A stretch of 64,000 nt of DNA from Pithys albifrons albifrons (taxonomy: Eukaryota > Chordata > Aves > Passeriformes > Thamnophilidae). This document shows positions 28,501 through 40,200 of the stretch, piece by piece (the first letter of the stretch is position 1; each line of letters starts with the position of its first letter). The position numbers and the translations under genes are program-made. The stretch spans positions 10,164,561 through 10,228,560 of the forward strand of contig NC_092466.1 of NCBI RefSeq assembly GCF_047495875.1, in the 5' to 3' direction. The notes beneath the pieces are model-generated. The model was not told the origin of the DNA. It worked only from the letters and a program-made list of their open reading frames with translations, and searched no databases.

Positions 28501-28944
28501 GTGAGGTCGAGTTCGGTCATTGCAAACAAAGGACCTTTGTCTGGATCTTTACTCCCTCTTCGCAAAGTTTTTGGTTTCCTAACTTTTGTAGCACTCCCTG
28601 GCCTGAAAGTTTCTTTTTAAAGAGGATGCTGTGTACTCTTTTGTAAACATGTCTCCATTACTAAAAGTGACATCATGGGAATCTCTGGAAATGAGCTCGG
28701 AGAACAGACCCAGGGTAGAAGGGATAAAAGCAGTCCCTTTGTCCCTTCTCCCTCCTCCTCCCCACAGCATTGTCTAGCACACAGGTACTTTGTTGAACTC
28801 CGCTGGAAGCTTCATGAGGAATTTAAACATGGGAAGGACTAATCATTATTTTAGGAAAAAAGAGCCCTGCCAGCTTTCTCATCTGCAGGCTGCTATGCAC
28901 AAATGTGGTCAGCAGCTTATTCACACACAGCCAGGGTTCTGCTC

Positions 28945-28964
28945 ATTTGCCATCAGATGCAAAT
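28945..28964. promoter_or_regulatory. Inverted octamer-like pair (candidate POU site)
   Basis: ATTTGC at 28945-28950 and GCAAAT at 28959-28964 form an inverted pair eight bases apart. The right arm lies within a perfect octamer, ATGCAAAT (28957-28964), the consensus for POU factors. This is a sequence match only, with no evidence of occupancy. Confidence 0.3.
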
Positions 28965-29072
28965 TACCTCCCTGGACTCACTGGCACAGTAAACACTTTG
29001 GTTTAAGAAGTTTAAATGGACAGAATTCAAAACTCAGGCATGCTCCCACTCCTATGGAGATCAGTGGCAAGC

Positions 29073-29100
29073 CTCCCATTGACTTCAATGGAAGCAGGAT
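29073..29100. repeat. Candidate relic of an ancient amniote repeat
   Basis: The core CCATTGACTTCAATGG is nearly its own reverse complement and is followed by AAGCAGGAT. I recall this core as common in old interspersed repeats of reptiles and birds, but I cannot name the family with confidence. Confidence 0.4.
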
Positions 29101-31667
29101 AGAGTCTCCCTTTTCTGGATGTGAAACCCAGCGGTATTTGAGCTTTTTGGAGCACATGCAGCTCTGAAAGTCTGTTCCTTTGAGGCATTCCAAAATTTTT
29201 CCCATTTGCTTGATTCCATGGGAACACAACATCACCACCAAGCTTTCAATACTGAAATGAAATTTTACTACTAAGCCTGGGGATTTGTACAAGTGTAAAA
29301 AAAAATCTTGCTAAGCTGCAATTCCCATTGGACTAATTCAGGATCTTTTTCAAATGAGTGACAAAATTATCTCCGGATTTATTTTACAATGAGCCAAGAA
29401 TTTTCTAAGGTTAGAAAAACAAGGAAACTTCTCTATAATCATACCAGAAACATTTTTTTATTATTATGTAGAATCACTATGAGTAAAACTGCATCTATTT
29501 GTTGTTCTTTTCAAAACAATCTGGAGAGTAGCCTAAGCAGTTTTCTCATAAATGACACTAAAATCAAACTTTAGAGACTGCATAAAATTATGACAAAACC
29601 ATAGAGGCTTTTCTTCTGATTTTTCTATTACTTATATATCATGAAAATAACTGGTTTATGACCAGAAGAAATATACCAGTGTAAAAGTATGCAAGAAAAA
29701 AACTTGTCCAAAACTCTAGATTCGTTACCATCTCTTATAATCAGTTTTCATGTAATCCAGCTTTGTAATCATCTCCAGTGTGATTTCTGAGATGAGTCAA
29801 GCTCTGACTTCCTCCTGTTGCACACAGAGAGACCCGTGCTGGAAGCAATGATCAGGATGTGGGCTGCAGCATTATATTGGAACTTTGACTACTTCTGATC
29901 TGCTCCTTATACAAACAGCGTTACAGCAATACATGATATAACACTTCATCTCACTTTTCTGAGTGGAGTTCAGAGCTTCCCCTTCTGATGCTTCCACACC
30001 TAGGTCAAACACCATGCAACTCTGAGTGTGAGATGTGGCCCTGCTGTGGGTCACAGAATAGAGACAGGTGTTTCCTTCTCTGGTCTGCACCAAGGCAATG
30101 AGATGCTTGTTGTGCCAGCAAAGCTGAGGATGTAATAACTGAGATCACAGATCTGACAGTAGCGCTGTGACCGTTAGTGAAACCCTTATGTACTTCCTTT
30201 CCATACTGACAGACTCCTAGCTCGGCTCTGATTAGTGAAGCAGCTACAAATCCTCTTAGCTGAAGCAGACCCACTGGAACACAAAATCTCCCCCCTCTTT
30301 CTCACCTGACCTTCAACAAATCACTTCAAGAAAAAGTTGATATCAAGTCAAAAGCTTTGTTATAAAGCTGGACAGTTATGGGCTTGTATTTCAAAGTGGC
30401 CACAGATTCTGGCTATCTTGTTCCTTTTCAAGACCAAAACCTGTAAGTGGGTGTTTGGCACAATTCACCAACTTTCCTTCAGAACCGAAAGAACTTTTTT
30501 AATCAATTTGAAATTCTTGCTCCAGATTATGAGAAAACTGGACAAAAACTTTAGTATGTGAATGTGCTCTAAGAATTAGAGATTTTTCTTTATACAAAAT
30601 GTGATGCCCTACAAAACAGTGCTTTGCTATACACCAACACTGCACTGTTTATTATGCACAAATACAAACTTCATATGATTTACACATTTCACTCACTCAC
30701 ATCTTATTGTATTTTTTTTATTTGAAAAGTAGGTGTCTTGTATTTCAAATTTCACCTTGCAAAAAGTATCTTTTCTTGCTAGAGGAGGAAAATTCAGATT
30801 CAAAATCCCTTCTGAACCATAAAATGCAGAATGCTGGTTGTAAACTAGGAGCTCTAATATACTCCAGTGGAGGCACTGAGCTGTAGAGAGTAGGGCAATT
30901 CATGTGTGCATGTAGCAGCTGGGTTTTTGACTATCACATGCACTTTCTGTAATGCGTGAAAGGCATTTTAAATTCCTACTTCATGATTCTCCTTTGTAAT
31001 ATATCCAAAATGACATGTAGAAAGAAGACCTTAAGGAGAATACCTCCTTGGGTGACTTAAATTTGTAAGCAGAGTATAATTATTAGCATAAAATGATGTC
31101 TTGTATTTTGCCCCTTTATTCCTGTGTTGCACCGGTGTGAATTAACTGCAACACTCGGACATTTTAAAAAGAAATGCAGGCACTGGCCTTGCCGCTCGGC
31201 TGTAATTCAAGCCACAGAGAAACGGTCTTTAAATAGCCCAAGAATGCCAAAGCCAAAAGATACTCTCGCCTGTATTTGGTTATGTGCAGCAATCTCAATC
31301 AACATTTACTTTGCGCTCAGTAAAAGGCAACCTGGCACAGCCGCAAGGCCGGAGGGGCAAATCGATACCTGTCCCGAAATTTCTGCAATTGTTCTCAGCG
31401 GCAACTCCGAGCCACCGCAAACCGACTTAAAAAACCATTTCGCATCGCTTTCCCAGCGCTCCCTTGCTGCGGCAGCTCGGATTTGGGGCAACACCCGCCG
31501 TGAGTCGCCGCTCTCGCGGGGCAGGGTGGCAGCGGCTGTGGAGCGATGCCCCAAGCGGGGCCGGGCACGGCGGGCGGTGCGGGAGTACCGCGGCGGAGGG
31601 TGCCGATGGCAGAGGCACGGCGGGCGGTGCAGGGACACCCGGCGGGTGCGGGGGCAGCGGCGGGGCC

Positions 31668-32030
31668 GTGTAGGGCGCAGGGGCACCGCGGCGGGCGGTG
31701 CGGGGGCGCAGGGGCACGGCGGGCGGTGCGGGAGGGCAGGGGCACGGCGGGCGGTGCGGCGGCGGGGCCGTGCAGGGGCGCAGGGGCACCGCGGCGGGCG
31801 GTGCGGGGGCGCAGGGGCACCGCGGCGGGCGGTGCGGGGGCGCAGGGGCACCGCGGCGGGCGGTGCGGGGGCGCAGGGGCACGGCGGTGACCGGTGCGGG
31901 GGCGCAGGGGCACGGCGGTGACCGGTGCGGGGGCGCAGGGGCACGGCGGTGACCGGTGCGGGGGTGCAGGGGCACGGCGGCGTCGGGTGCGGGAGGGCAG
32001 AGGCACGGCGGACGGTGCAGGGGCACCGCG
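31668..32030 (+). repeat. GC-rich 31-bp minisatellite
   Basis: Six near-perfect 31-bp units run from 31779 to 31964, beginning at 31779, 31810, 31841, 31872, 31903 and 31934. Each starts CGCAGGGGCAC and ends CGGTGCGGGGG. The first three carry a CGCGGCGGG centre and the next three a GGCGGTGAC centre, so two subtypes were amplified in blocks. More degenerate units flank both sides. The period is not a multiple of three, which explains why long spurious frames cross it. Runs of four to five G suggest G-quadruplex potential. Confidence 0.9.
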
Positions 32031-32242
32031 GCGAGGCCGTGCGGCCGGCGGGGCTCGGCTCCGGCGGGGAAGGGCGCTCAGGAAGTCGCGTCAGGCCCGG
32101 GGGCGGAGGTAGCGGCGAAGCCCGCGGTGCTGGGCCGGGGGCGGTGCGGGGCGGTGCGGATGGTGCGAGCGGGGCCGGTGGTGAAGAGCAGGACCGGGGC
32201 GGTGCGGAGCGGGCGGAGAGAGGCGGTGCTGCCCCCGGCGGC

Positions 32243-32252
32243 GGGGCGGGGC
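32243..32252 (+). promoter_or_regulatory. GPAM: GC box (Sp/KLF type)
   Basis: GGGGCGGGGC is a perfect GC-box core. It lies about 270 nt upstream of the inferred GPAM transcription start. Confidence 0.5.
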
Positions 32253-32480
32253 AGCGCGGCGGCTGCCGCGTGGCGGGAGGGGCGGTGCGGCCGCGGGGAG
32301 CGCGGAGGGGCCGAGCGGCGGTGCGGGAGGTGCGGACGGTGCGGAGGACAGAGGGGGGCCGAGCGGAGGCCGCGGGGAGCCCCGGCCGGGGCTGCGGGGT
32401 GCTGTGCCGGCGGTGGCCGGGAAGGTGCGGGGCGGCCCCGGGGCAGGCGCTGCGCACCCGCACCGCGCTCAGCGCCGCGG

Positions 32481-32491
32481 TTTTATTTATA
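32481..32491 (+). promoter_or_regulatory. GPAM: TATA-like box of GPAM
   Basis: TTTTATTTATA is the only AT-rich string in more than 1 kb of GC-rich sequence. It sits about 240 nt upstream of the exon 1 donor. It would place transcription start near 32510-32520. The start site itself is inferred. Confidence 0.5.
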
Positions 32492-32514
32492 GCAGGGCTA
32501 GGGAGCGGCGGGGC

Positions 32515-32727
32515 TGGAGGCTGGAGCGCTGTGGAGTCCTGCGGAGTCCTGCCGAACTGAGAGCCCTGCTGGAACCCCGCTGAGCCCAGAGCCGTTCGGG
32601 AGCCCCGCCGATCCCTGCCGTCCCTGCCGTCCCGGAGCGCGGTGCATCGCGCGGGATGGCGGTGCCCCGCAGCTGAGTGGCGCCGGTCCGCAGCGGAGAG
32701 CGGCGCGGGGTGCGGGGTGGCTCACAG
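32515..32727 (+). other. GPAM: GPAM noncoding exon 1 (5' UTR)
   Basis: The 3' boundary is a strong donor, CTCACAG|GTATGT, at 32727/32728. The 5' boundary is estimated from the TATA-like box. The exon has no main start codon. It contains one ATG, which opens a six-codon upstream ORF at 32656. It would splice to exon 2 at 34104, across a 1.38-kb intron. Confidence 0.6.
32656..32676 (+). CDS. Short upstream ORF in the GPAM leader
   Basis: ATG GCG GTG CCC CGC AGC TGA encodes six residues (MAVPRS). The start has G at -3 and G at +4, a strong initiation context. It is the only ATG in the inferred exon 1. If exon 1 is correct, scanning ribosomes meet it before the GPAM start and it could lower or regulate GPAM translation. 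No evidence of translation exists in the sequence itself. Confidence 0.4.
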   Translation: MAVPRS

Positions 32728-34103
32728 GTATGTCTGCGGAGGCTGCTGCTGCTCACACAGGCTTTTAATTGCGTATTGTTTTTGGAACTTCGTCTTTTAT
32801 GTGTGCCGGTGCAGCCAAGGTCACCTTGAGCACGAGGACGGCGCATTCCGCTCCCACCGTTCACGCTTTTTTTGGGTGTTTTTTGCGAGGGTTAGATGCT
32901 AGTTTGCCTGAGCAATAATTACAAAAGAAAGTCACTTTGACTATAAGAGCCAGCAAAGACAAAGGGATGGCTTCAGTACTTAGACTGTGCTAGGGTAAGT
33001 GTGTGCATGGCTGTGCTGGCTCAAACTCCAGTCTGTATTGAGAACTCTCTTAGTGGAGGTGTCACTGGATGGGTTTGTGGCAGCTTGGAGGGGGTACTAA
33101 GAAGGACAAAAACCTTGGACGAAGGTATTAGGCCTGGCTGTTGCAGATGTGAACATACAGAGTGGGATCAGTTTTATTCCTGATGGCTCATTGCTTGGCC
33201 AGGACAGAAGTTTCTTTGCAGTGACAGATGGAAGAGGAGGTATTGCCACATTACAGTTTCTCTAGGTGAAAACGTTGGGATTCTTATTTCAGTTGTTCTC
33301 CTTAACAGCAGTTTAATTTGTAGTCGTTTGAACAGGTACTGTACAAACACTAAGTTCTTCTAATATGTTTGACTTTCCTTTTTTCTTTGGCAAAGGGAGA
33401 ATTACTTGCTGTGCTCATTATATGAACTATAAAAGCTCCATTTCAGAATAATGATGCAAGCTTACACTTCTTTACTGCTTTTTAATCCCACAACCCTGTA
33501 ATGTCACTTATGTCAGCTGCGTGTTCAGTTTTAGGGGTGTGCTTTTTTATAGAACACTCCTTCTCCAAGGAGTTTGCAAACTGGTTTGACTACAGCTAGA
33601 CCAGACACATAAAATATACGGTGAGACAGCATTGGGAGAGAACATTAATGACATTTTTGTAGGTCATAGGTATCCTTGAGAAGCAAATCATGAAAGAGTG
33701 AGGTCATGGAGTGCAAGAGAATAGTAAACCTGTGAAAGTGGCTGAAATGTGTATCCTTGTGGCTGCATAGTTTAAACCATGCAGTGAAGAACAGTGGAAA
33801 GTTATAAAGGGTCTGTAGTGACCTGTAATGGGAAGAAGAGCAGGGAGAGAGAAGCATGCTGGAAGCTGATTGGTGTGCTGTGTTTATAAGTCAAATATGC
33901 TGGGTTTTTTTAGCATATCAAAGTTATGATGATTTTTAGCTGAAATGAAACTTCTTTAGAAGTGAACTCTGAAGGATGAAAAAAATACCAGTTCGCTTAT
34001 TTATTACTAGACACCCATCACTGAAATTACATGTCAGTTTCTCTGTGTGTGTGTATATATATATCTATACACACACACACACAGGTATGTTACTATTTTG
34101 CAG
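32728..34103 (+). other. GPAM: GPAM intron 1
   Basis: This intron runs from the GTATGT donor to the TTTTGCAG acceptor at 34103. A second acceptor at 34117 (CTTCAG) would only shorten the leader by 14 nt. The intron carries a TG/TA/CA microsatellite close to its 3' end. No coding exon is seen in it. Confidence 0.7.
34044..34084. repeat. Compound TG/TA/CA microsatellite forming an inverted repeat
   Basis: A TG run passes into TA repeats and then a CA run ending in CAG, so the left half is largely complementary to the right half. It ends only 19 nt before the exon 2 acceptor. The junction CACAG|GTATGT creates a donor-like site directly after the CA run. Confidence 0.9.
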
Positions 34104-34234
34104 TTTCTGATCTTCAGTTCAACTCCTGTGTCATGGATGAAACTGCTTTGTCCCTTGGAACAATAGATGTTTCCTATTTGTCTGCCTCAGCAGACTGCAG
34201 CATCAGTAGATGTAAGCATTCCAGTGAAGAATGG
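34104..34234 (+). CDS. GPAM: GPAM exon 2 (start codon; residues 1-34)
   Basis: The acceptor is at 34103 and the coding part starts at ATG 34133. It begins [16 protein letters not shown] and ends SSEEW at a GTAAGT donor, phase 0. The 34-codon length equals the mammalian exon as I recall it. A 1.98-kb intron follows, with a GT repeat near its end. Confidence 0.95.
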
Positions 34235-37200
34235 GTAAGTAAAAATTGTCATTGTTACTGTCCATATTTATCTTATTATTTCTTCAGGTTGAAGGTGGGC
34301 ATTTTTATTCTTGTGAAGAACCTCTCATGCATGATACAGTTTGGTTTTAATGTAGCTTGATATGTAAGGAGGAACCAGCAGTTCTGTGCCAAAGACTAAT
34401 GTTGCTAGAAAAGAAAAACCCTATCAAACCCTACTGATAGTCTTAAAACCTTCTGGTGTGATGTTGCTGATCATTATACATAGCAGTAAATGTACAGAAT
34501 CCCATTCTGGTGTAGCCCAAAGTCACACAGTAAGTCAAATAATAAGCTTGTTGTTCCTACGTGATGTGGTTTAAAAGGTACAGGTGAAAAGGAGCATGAA
34601 GTGGAAGATGCAGTGTCATGTAGCCATTGAAGCTGGTGCTTTTCATGCAATACAGGAGGCAGAAAAAATTGGTGGATATAAATAAGGAACCTATTAAAAG
34701 TCTGTGTCCTCTGTTGAGTGAGTCTTGGGACTTGGAGGAGACCAAGGGGTCAGTGAGCAGAGCAGGCTGGGTGGAGCCAGAAGAGCCACAAGGGGACTGG
34801 GCTGGTGCCGGTTGTTTTAGCAGTATAGGTCAGGAGGAATTAGCCATGGATTTGGAGAGGAGGAGTTTGAACTTGATACAGCAGAAGAATTGGAGACATG
34901 GTCAGAGTTGAGGGAAAAGACGGATGTCCTGGCAGCTGGGTTTTCTATCTAGCTGGAACTAAGTGACATCAGACAGCCAGCTGCAGTAACTAAGAGATCT
35001 GTGAGAAAGTGGGATAAGGGCAGGCAAGACAAAAAGTATAGGGAACAGGTTTTCTAACAAAGTACTGGTGAGTTCAGTCAGGGGTTGGAGGCAAGCAGAA
35101 GGAGGACACTATTGTTACACGGTCAGTTTAATTTGGAGTTAGCATTACAGAGGGTGAGAGAGGAGGGATTATAGCAGGCTTAGCATCTTTATGCTTGTTT
35201 GTTTCAGGTTGAAGATTTAGCTTTGAAATATTTGCCAATTCATGACTCTTGCAAAATGTGATATTTGCACAATTTAGTTTTTAGGCATCTACAGCATTGC
35301 TTTTGACTTCTTGGTTGTTTCTCACTAGGCTGAGTATGTATTTGTGCTTTCTACCTCTGATGCTGGTTTAAGGTCTTGGTTGTACCCTGCTGCTCTTCCA
35401 CTTAAATGTGCTATTTTAAACATTGTGGGTTTGATTTGGTTTATATCTGTAACTTTCCTTTTAATACTGGAAGAAACTGCTCTTTTAATAAAATGTATGG
35501 TTTAGAAATGGCAATCCAGTGCTCATTCTCAGGCAAGCAGTAATTCAGCAGACTTCAGTGGGAAGAATCAATGTCTTTGAAAATAGACTAAACTACAATT
35601 TTTACATTATGTGCTAACATAGAGAAAGGGTTCTGTGAATACATCTTCAGATTTTTTGGTTCTGTAATCTTCAGATAAGACAGTGTAACACTGGAGAAGG
35701 CACAGGTGTTCCTTACCACATGAAAAAAAAAGGTGCCTACAGCGTCCACAGAGTTCATGTTTTGGATGCATTGAGTCTTCTTGCACTTTTACAGATGTGA
35801 TGTTCAATTGAAGCTTAAAATACATTGCTTAAATTACAAGCACATTCACTTTATTAAGAATATAGCTTACTATTAATTTCTTTCACTTTTCTCAACTGGC
35901 AGTTTCCTTGATGTTTCCTAATTAGAGTTACTATTTCTTTTAAAATTTTGTGTATCGGCACGTGCTGCAGTGCTTAGATGCATCAGTACAACTCTGAGAT
36001 TTTGCTTTTCTTTTTTAAAGCCACATCATCTAGAGATAATATAGTTTATTTTAGAAAATCTTGGAAAAATTTGTGCTTTCTGTAATCGAAGGCTAATTAT
36101 GTGTGTGTGTATGTGTGTGTGTGTGTGTGTGTTTGGCAACTCTTCTTACTCGAACTTTTCCCATACAGAGTAAAACTTAACACTTCTACATATTTATGCA
36201 GTAATGTTTTGTTGTGCAGGGAGAGTGTAACTCTCGTCCCACTCTCTTCCGATCTGCCACTTTAAAATGGAAGGAGGCTCTGCTGAGCAGGAAAAGGCCA
36301 TTTGTGGGACGATGTTGCTATGTATGCACTCCCCAGAGCCGGGTAAGCAGATTATGAACTGGATTATGTTTGACAATAATGCATAGTTGCAGCATAATGA
36401 AGTTGCAGTACTTTCCTTACTTTCAGAATTTAGGTCACAATGTTTTTACTTCATAAAGTTTTTCACTGTTGTTTGTGGTTATATTCTCTTTGTCATGGAA
36501 TTAATGGTTGACACAGACCTGTTGTGACACTTAATCTCCCACCTTTCAGTGTGAACATACTCCTTTCACAAAACTCTCCAGCTCCTCAGGATTATCATTA
36601 TGAAATGATATGGAAAAACTACCAGTTTTCTACACCTGGCTGATTTCTTGCTTCTCTGCCCAGCCTGGAAACAAGGAGTGCCAGTTGCAATAGTGGGGAT
36701 ATTTGTCTGCTGGGAACAGTGTCAAGATGGTGGCTCTAGAGAGGTTGCACAAGCTGATTTAAAATGTAAACTGTATTGAACTGCATTGGGCATGCTTTCT
36801 GTAAGCTGAAGATGCAAAATGCTGATAAATGGCATACTATAGTTTGCAATCAGCTCCTAATGTAATTTGACTGTGTGTACACCCCAGGCTTTAAATTGCA
36901 CTGTTACACCTGCATTGAGCTCCATTATTGGCTGCAGTAGAGTGGAAATTTGCTTATCCGTTTGACCAAGGGGAAGTTATTTCACTCAATTCCTCTGCCA
37001 GAACAGAAAATTCCAGCAATGATATACCAGTGTGACGTAGGAATCCAAATGTACTGTGAAGGCTACATAAGATACAGGCAACAAAACAAGCAACTAGATA
37101 AGCTGAGGCTACTTCTAACAGACAAGTCAAGTGTTTTGAGATCTGAAAAGGTGTGTATAAATCCTTCAACTTAGGGCTTTAGACATTTAGTAATTAGCCT

Positions 37201-40200
37201 GCTAGTGATTAGGATGTTCCTCTCAAGCTGGGAATCACACTTTAAAAATAAAATCTTGTTGTATATTTTGTCCGTTTAATAAGAGACTAATTAACTATCC
37301 TGAGATCCCACTTAAGAAAGGAGCATGACCTATTAAGCCCTTTATTGCCTTCTGCTGTAAGGAGAAAGTACCATCCTTGCACAGACAGTAACAGATCCTC
37401 AGTAGACTGCAGATATTTTTTTTTGAGCTGCCTTTTTCATTATTTCTTAAGGAAAAGGAACGAATGAGTGAGATTTCCTTAAGTGTGTTGGCCAAACTAA
37501 CAGCTTGCCAGTGTCTCACTGAGAGTGGAGGTCTTGAGTCTCCCTCTCATTTTCCTTCCTGCTCCTCTGGGGACTGATCAGGTCCATGAACTTGACTTGT
37601 TAAGGGGTGTGATGAATGCTGGAGGTGCTGTAAGTTAAGAGGTGAGGGATAGTGTTCAGTAGGGAAGGGGAGGATGCGGTGGTGGGAGCTGGACTTCTTG
37701 CACTAGTAGAAAGATTCTGTATCAGTTGATCTCACAGAACCACATCCTCTGCCTGACAGAGGACTGGGGAAGAGTTAAATAAGGAAAAGCTAAAGTGTGA
37801 CATTCTAGCTGGAGGATGAGTTTCACAGAGGAAGATTACAGCCTAATGATACTGGGATGGACTTGAGCCTTCAGTGGTACTTAACTTTGTTGCTGATTTT
37901 TTTGGGAGATGAAGAACAAGTAATTTCTCTTCTCTTTGCTGGAACATTTAATGAACTTTTAAGATCCATGAAAAATCACCAGTGAATGGTCAAAGAAATT
38001 GGCAATACCTTGAAGTTTCCTCTTAAGATCTTAAAGCAACAGCTGGTTGATCGTATGTACAGCACAATTCTGCTTTAGCAGGAGGCAGAAGACTCTGCTC
38101 CCACTGTAGCACATAATTTCTACCTGATTTGCAAATGATGTAGGACACTTGCATGTTTTAATTTGTGGAAAATGGTGTGTCCTAAACAAAATACAAACAA
38201 ATCACACTTGTCTGACTCCCATTGCAGAATTGGCGGTGAGGCTGTTCTGCAGCTCTGCTGTTGCTGGTAACCATCTTTATCCTTCAGTGTCCTGTTTTTG
38301 TCTTCTTTGTCATGTGCAGTTCCAGTAGTTTTAGCTGTAGTTCACTGCTGGCATGGTACCAGTTTTCTTTCTACCCAGATAATACATAATTATAAATCAG
38401 CCTCTTGGTCAAGGTATTTCCTTGGAATATGAAAGATTAAAGGTTAGGCCTTCCTGCCAAAGAATATTTGTTTATCCAAAGGAGAACTTCTCCTAAACTC
38501 ACCCCAGTTAATAGCTTGGTATGTGGAATTTGCAACAAGGATCTGGAAGACTGGATTGAGTTTGTTGTTCAGGCAGAGCAGGAATGTGGAGTTTTGCCAC
38601 CTAACCATGGATGGATATCCTGGCCCTTGGGCTGTTGTTACACGATGCCTGATCTGCTGGCAAACTGGATGTCACAGGCTGAGTGTCAAATGCTTGTGGT
38701 TACACTAATGCTGAATGTGGCTTAATAAAGTTCTGTCTCAAAGATGAATCATGACCAGTCACGGTGTATATTGTATCAGAATACAGTAAGATATTGTGGC
38801 TTGAAGAATACAGCCAATAGGACCATACAGTAAAACCTAGAAAATACTTTGAAAGTATTGGAGTTTGGAATAGTGACTTAAATTTCATTTTCATTTTGGA
38901 ACTGTTTGTGTGTACTGTATGAGCTGGTTCAGCACTTCTCTGGTTTGTTTTTTTAATAGTTCAAATGAAAACCATTGCATTATGAATGTTACGATGAATG
39001 TTACGAAGACACAGCTATTCTTATGTAATGAAATAATTCACCAATCTTTTCTTGGTTTTACAGGATAACTTCTTCAATTCTAGTATTCCTTCTTTGGGTC
39101 TACGTAATGTCATATATATCAATGAAACACATACAAGGTAATTTACCAAGTCTTTCTTTTGCTTTTAAAATTCAGTGTGCTCTGATTTTATGACAGAGAA
39201 ATTTCTAGAATAGTCCGGACTGAGTGAATATTTATTGTGGTCCTAAAATGCAGAAATTGGTGCTGACTTTAGGAATGTAATGTACTTGTTAAATCTGGTT
39301 GTGTGTATTTGGGAGCGGGGCAAAGTCCTTTGGGGCTATAGGTAAGAAGTTTAAGGGTCAAACCTCTTTCACAAAAAACAGAGCACCTCTAGATCCTCTC
39401 TCCTTTTGTGCAAACAGCAGCATCTGTGTCTTAATGCTGAGAGGAGCCAATTTATAGAAAGACTTCAGGCTGCATTTGAATTTACTGAGCAGACCTGGCT
39501 CACAATTTGTGTTGACTATTACCACTAATGGCAATTAAATCTGAATATGTCTTGTGAGACTTTCTCTGCCTCAGTGGCAAAGCACATCTCCTGAAAAATG
39601 GCATATATAACCTAAAAAAGGTGATGTATCTTTACCCGATTGGAAGTGTGTCTTCTGTTCTGGGATGGAGATACTGGAATTACACACAAATATTCTGTTC
39701 TTTGGAAAGTTAATAATGCTTGCTAAGTTTTTTACAGTAATCATTTGCATAAGCAGGTCCTGCAGTGTTTGTCATGGAGTCAGAGCAAACAAAAAGAGGG
39801 TCCTGCAGCCTGAAAGAAACGAGCCAAAGTGTCTGAGTGGAAGAAAGGCAGTATTGTGCTGTGCTTGAGAGGGAGGAAGCTAATGTTAGAGGCTGTTCTT
39901 TATTAAATTTGACTTAATTACGTTTTTTAGGAGTTGAGCTTATAGTTTAGAATACAGAAAAATAACAGAAACAGTGTTTCATTTTAACTGTTTTTTAATT
40001 AGTTTCAGAAGTCTAATGCTTGAATCGTTTTGAATGGTTAAAATTACATAAATTGGAAGTCTAAGTGGAACAAATAGGAGTTAATGAATTATTCAGAATT
40101 AAATATCTTTAGCTCAGAATGTCATTCTAGTATGAAAATTGACAGTTTTAATGAAGTTCTGAGGTCTCATGGGTTACATAGTGAGTTTCCTGGCCTTTGA

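Larger units (their letters stand above)
19600..31479. other. Intergenic, 5' flank of GPAM, no gene seen
   Basis: I see no exon with a coherent frame and splice sites here. Notable items are the inverted ATTTGC/GCAAAT pair at 28945-28964 and the palindrome-like CCATTGACTTCAATGG near 29077. From about 31130 the base composition becomes less AT-rich as it approaches the GPAM CpG island. Distal enhancers of GPAM could lie here, but none can be identified directly. Confidence 0.5.
31480..32727 (+). promoter_or_regulatory. GPAM: CpG island covering the GPAM promoter and exon 1
   Basis: Composition changes sharply from AT-rich flank to more than 1.2 kb of very GC-rich, CpG-dense sequence ending at the exon 1 donor. 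The plus strand is strongly G-rich between about 31550 and 32460. Open frames appear in all six frames here because stop codons are rare at this composition, so none is called a gene. This is the expected promoter type for a broadly expressed lipid-synthesis gene. Sterol and insulin control through SREBP-1c is known for GPAM, but I could not find a clear sterol response element. Confidence 0.85.

Noticed and set aside
28790..29167. 125-codon open frame on the + strand
   Set aside because: It overlaps an apparent old repeat and has antisense open frames of similar length. No domain is recognisable.
31120..31160. Possible ancient repeat piece with CACCGGTGTGAATTAACTG
   Set aside because: The resemblance to reptilian GTGTAAATC-type repeats is too short and diverged to support a call.
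31124..32560. Long overlapping open frames on both strands (up to 385 codons)
   Set aside because: They lie in GC-rich sequence with few stop codons and cross a 31-bp repeat whose period is not a multiple of three, so all frames stay open. The products are Arg, Pro, Gly and Ala-rich with no domains.
34084..34103. Donor motif directly before the exon 2 acceptor as a recursive splice site
   Set aside because: The intron is only 1.4 kb and the tract before the AG is CA repeat, not pyrimidine, so recursive splicing is unlikely.
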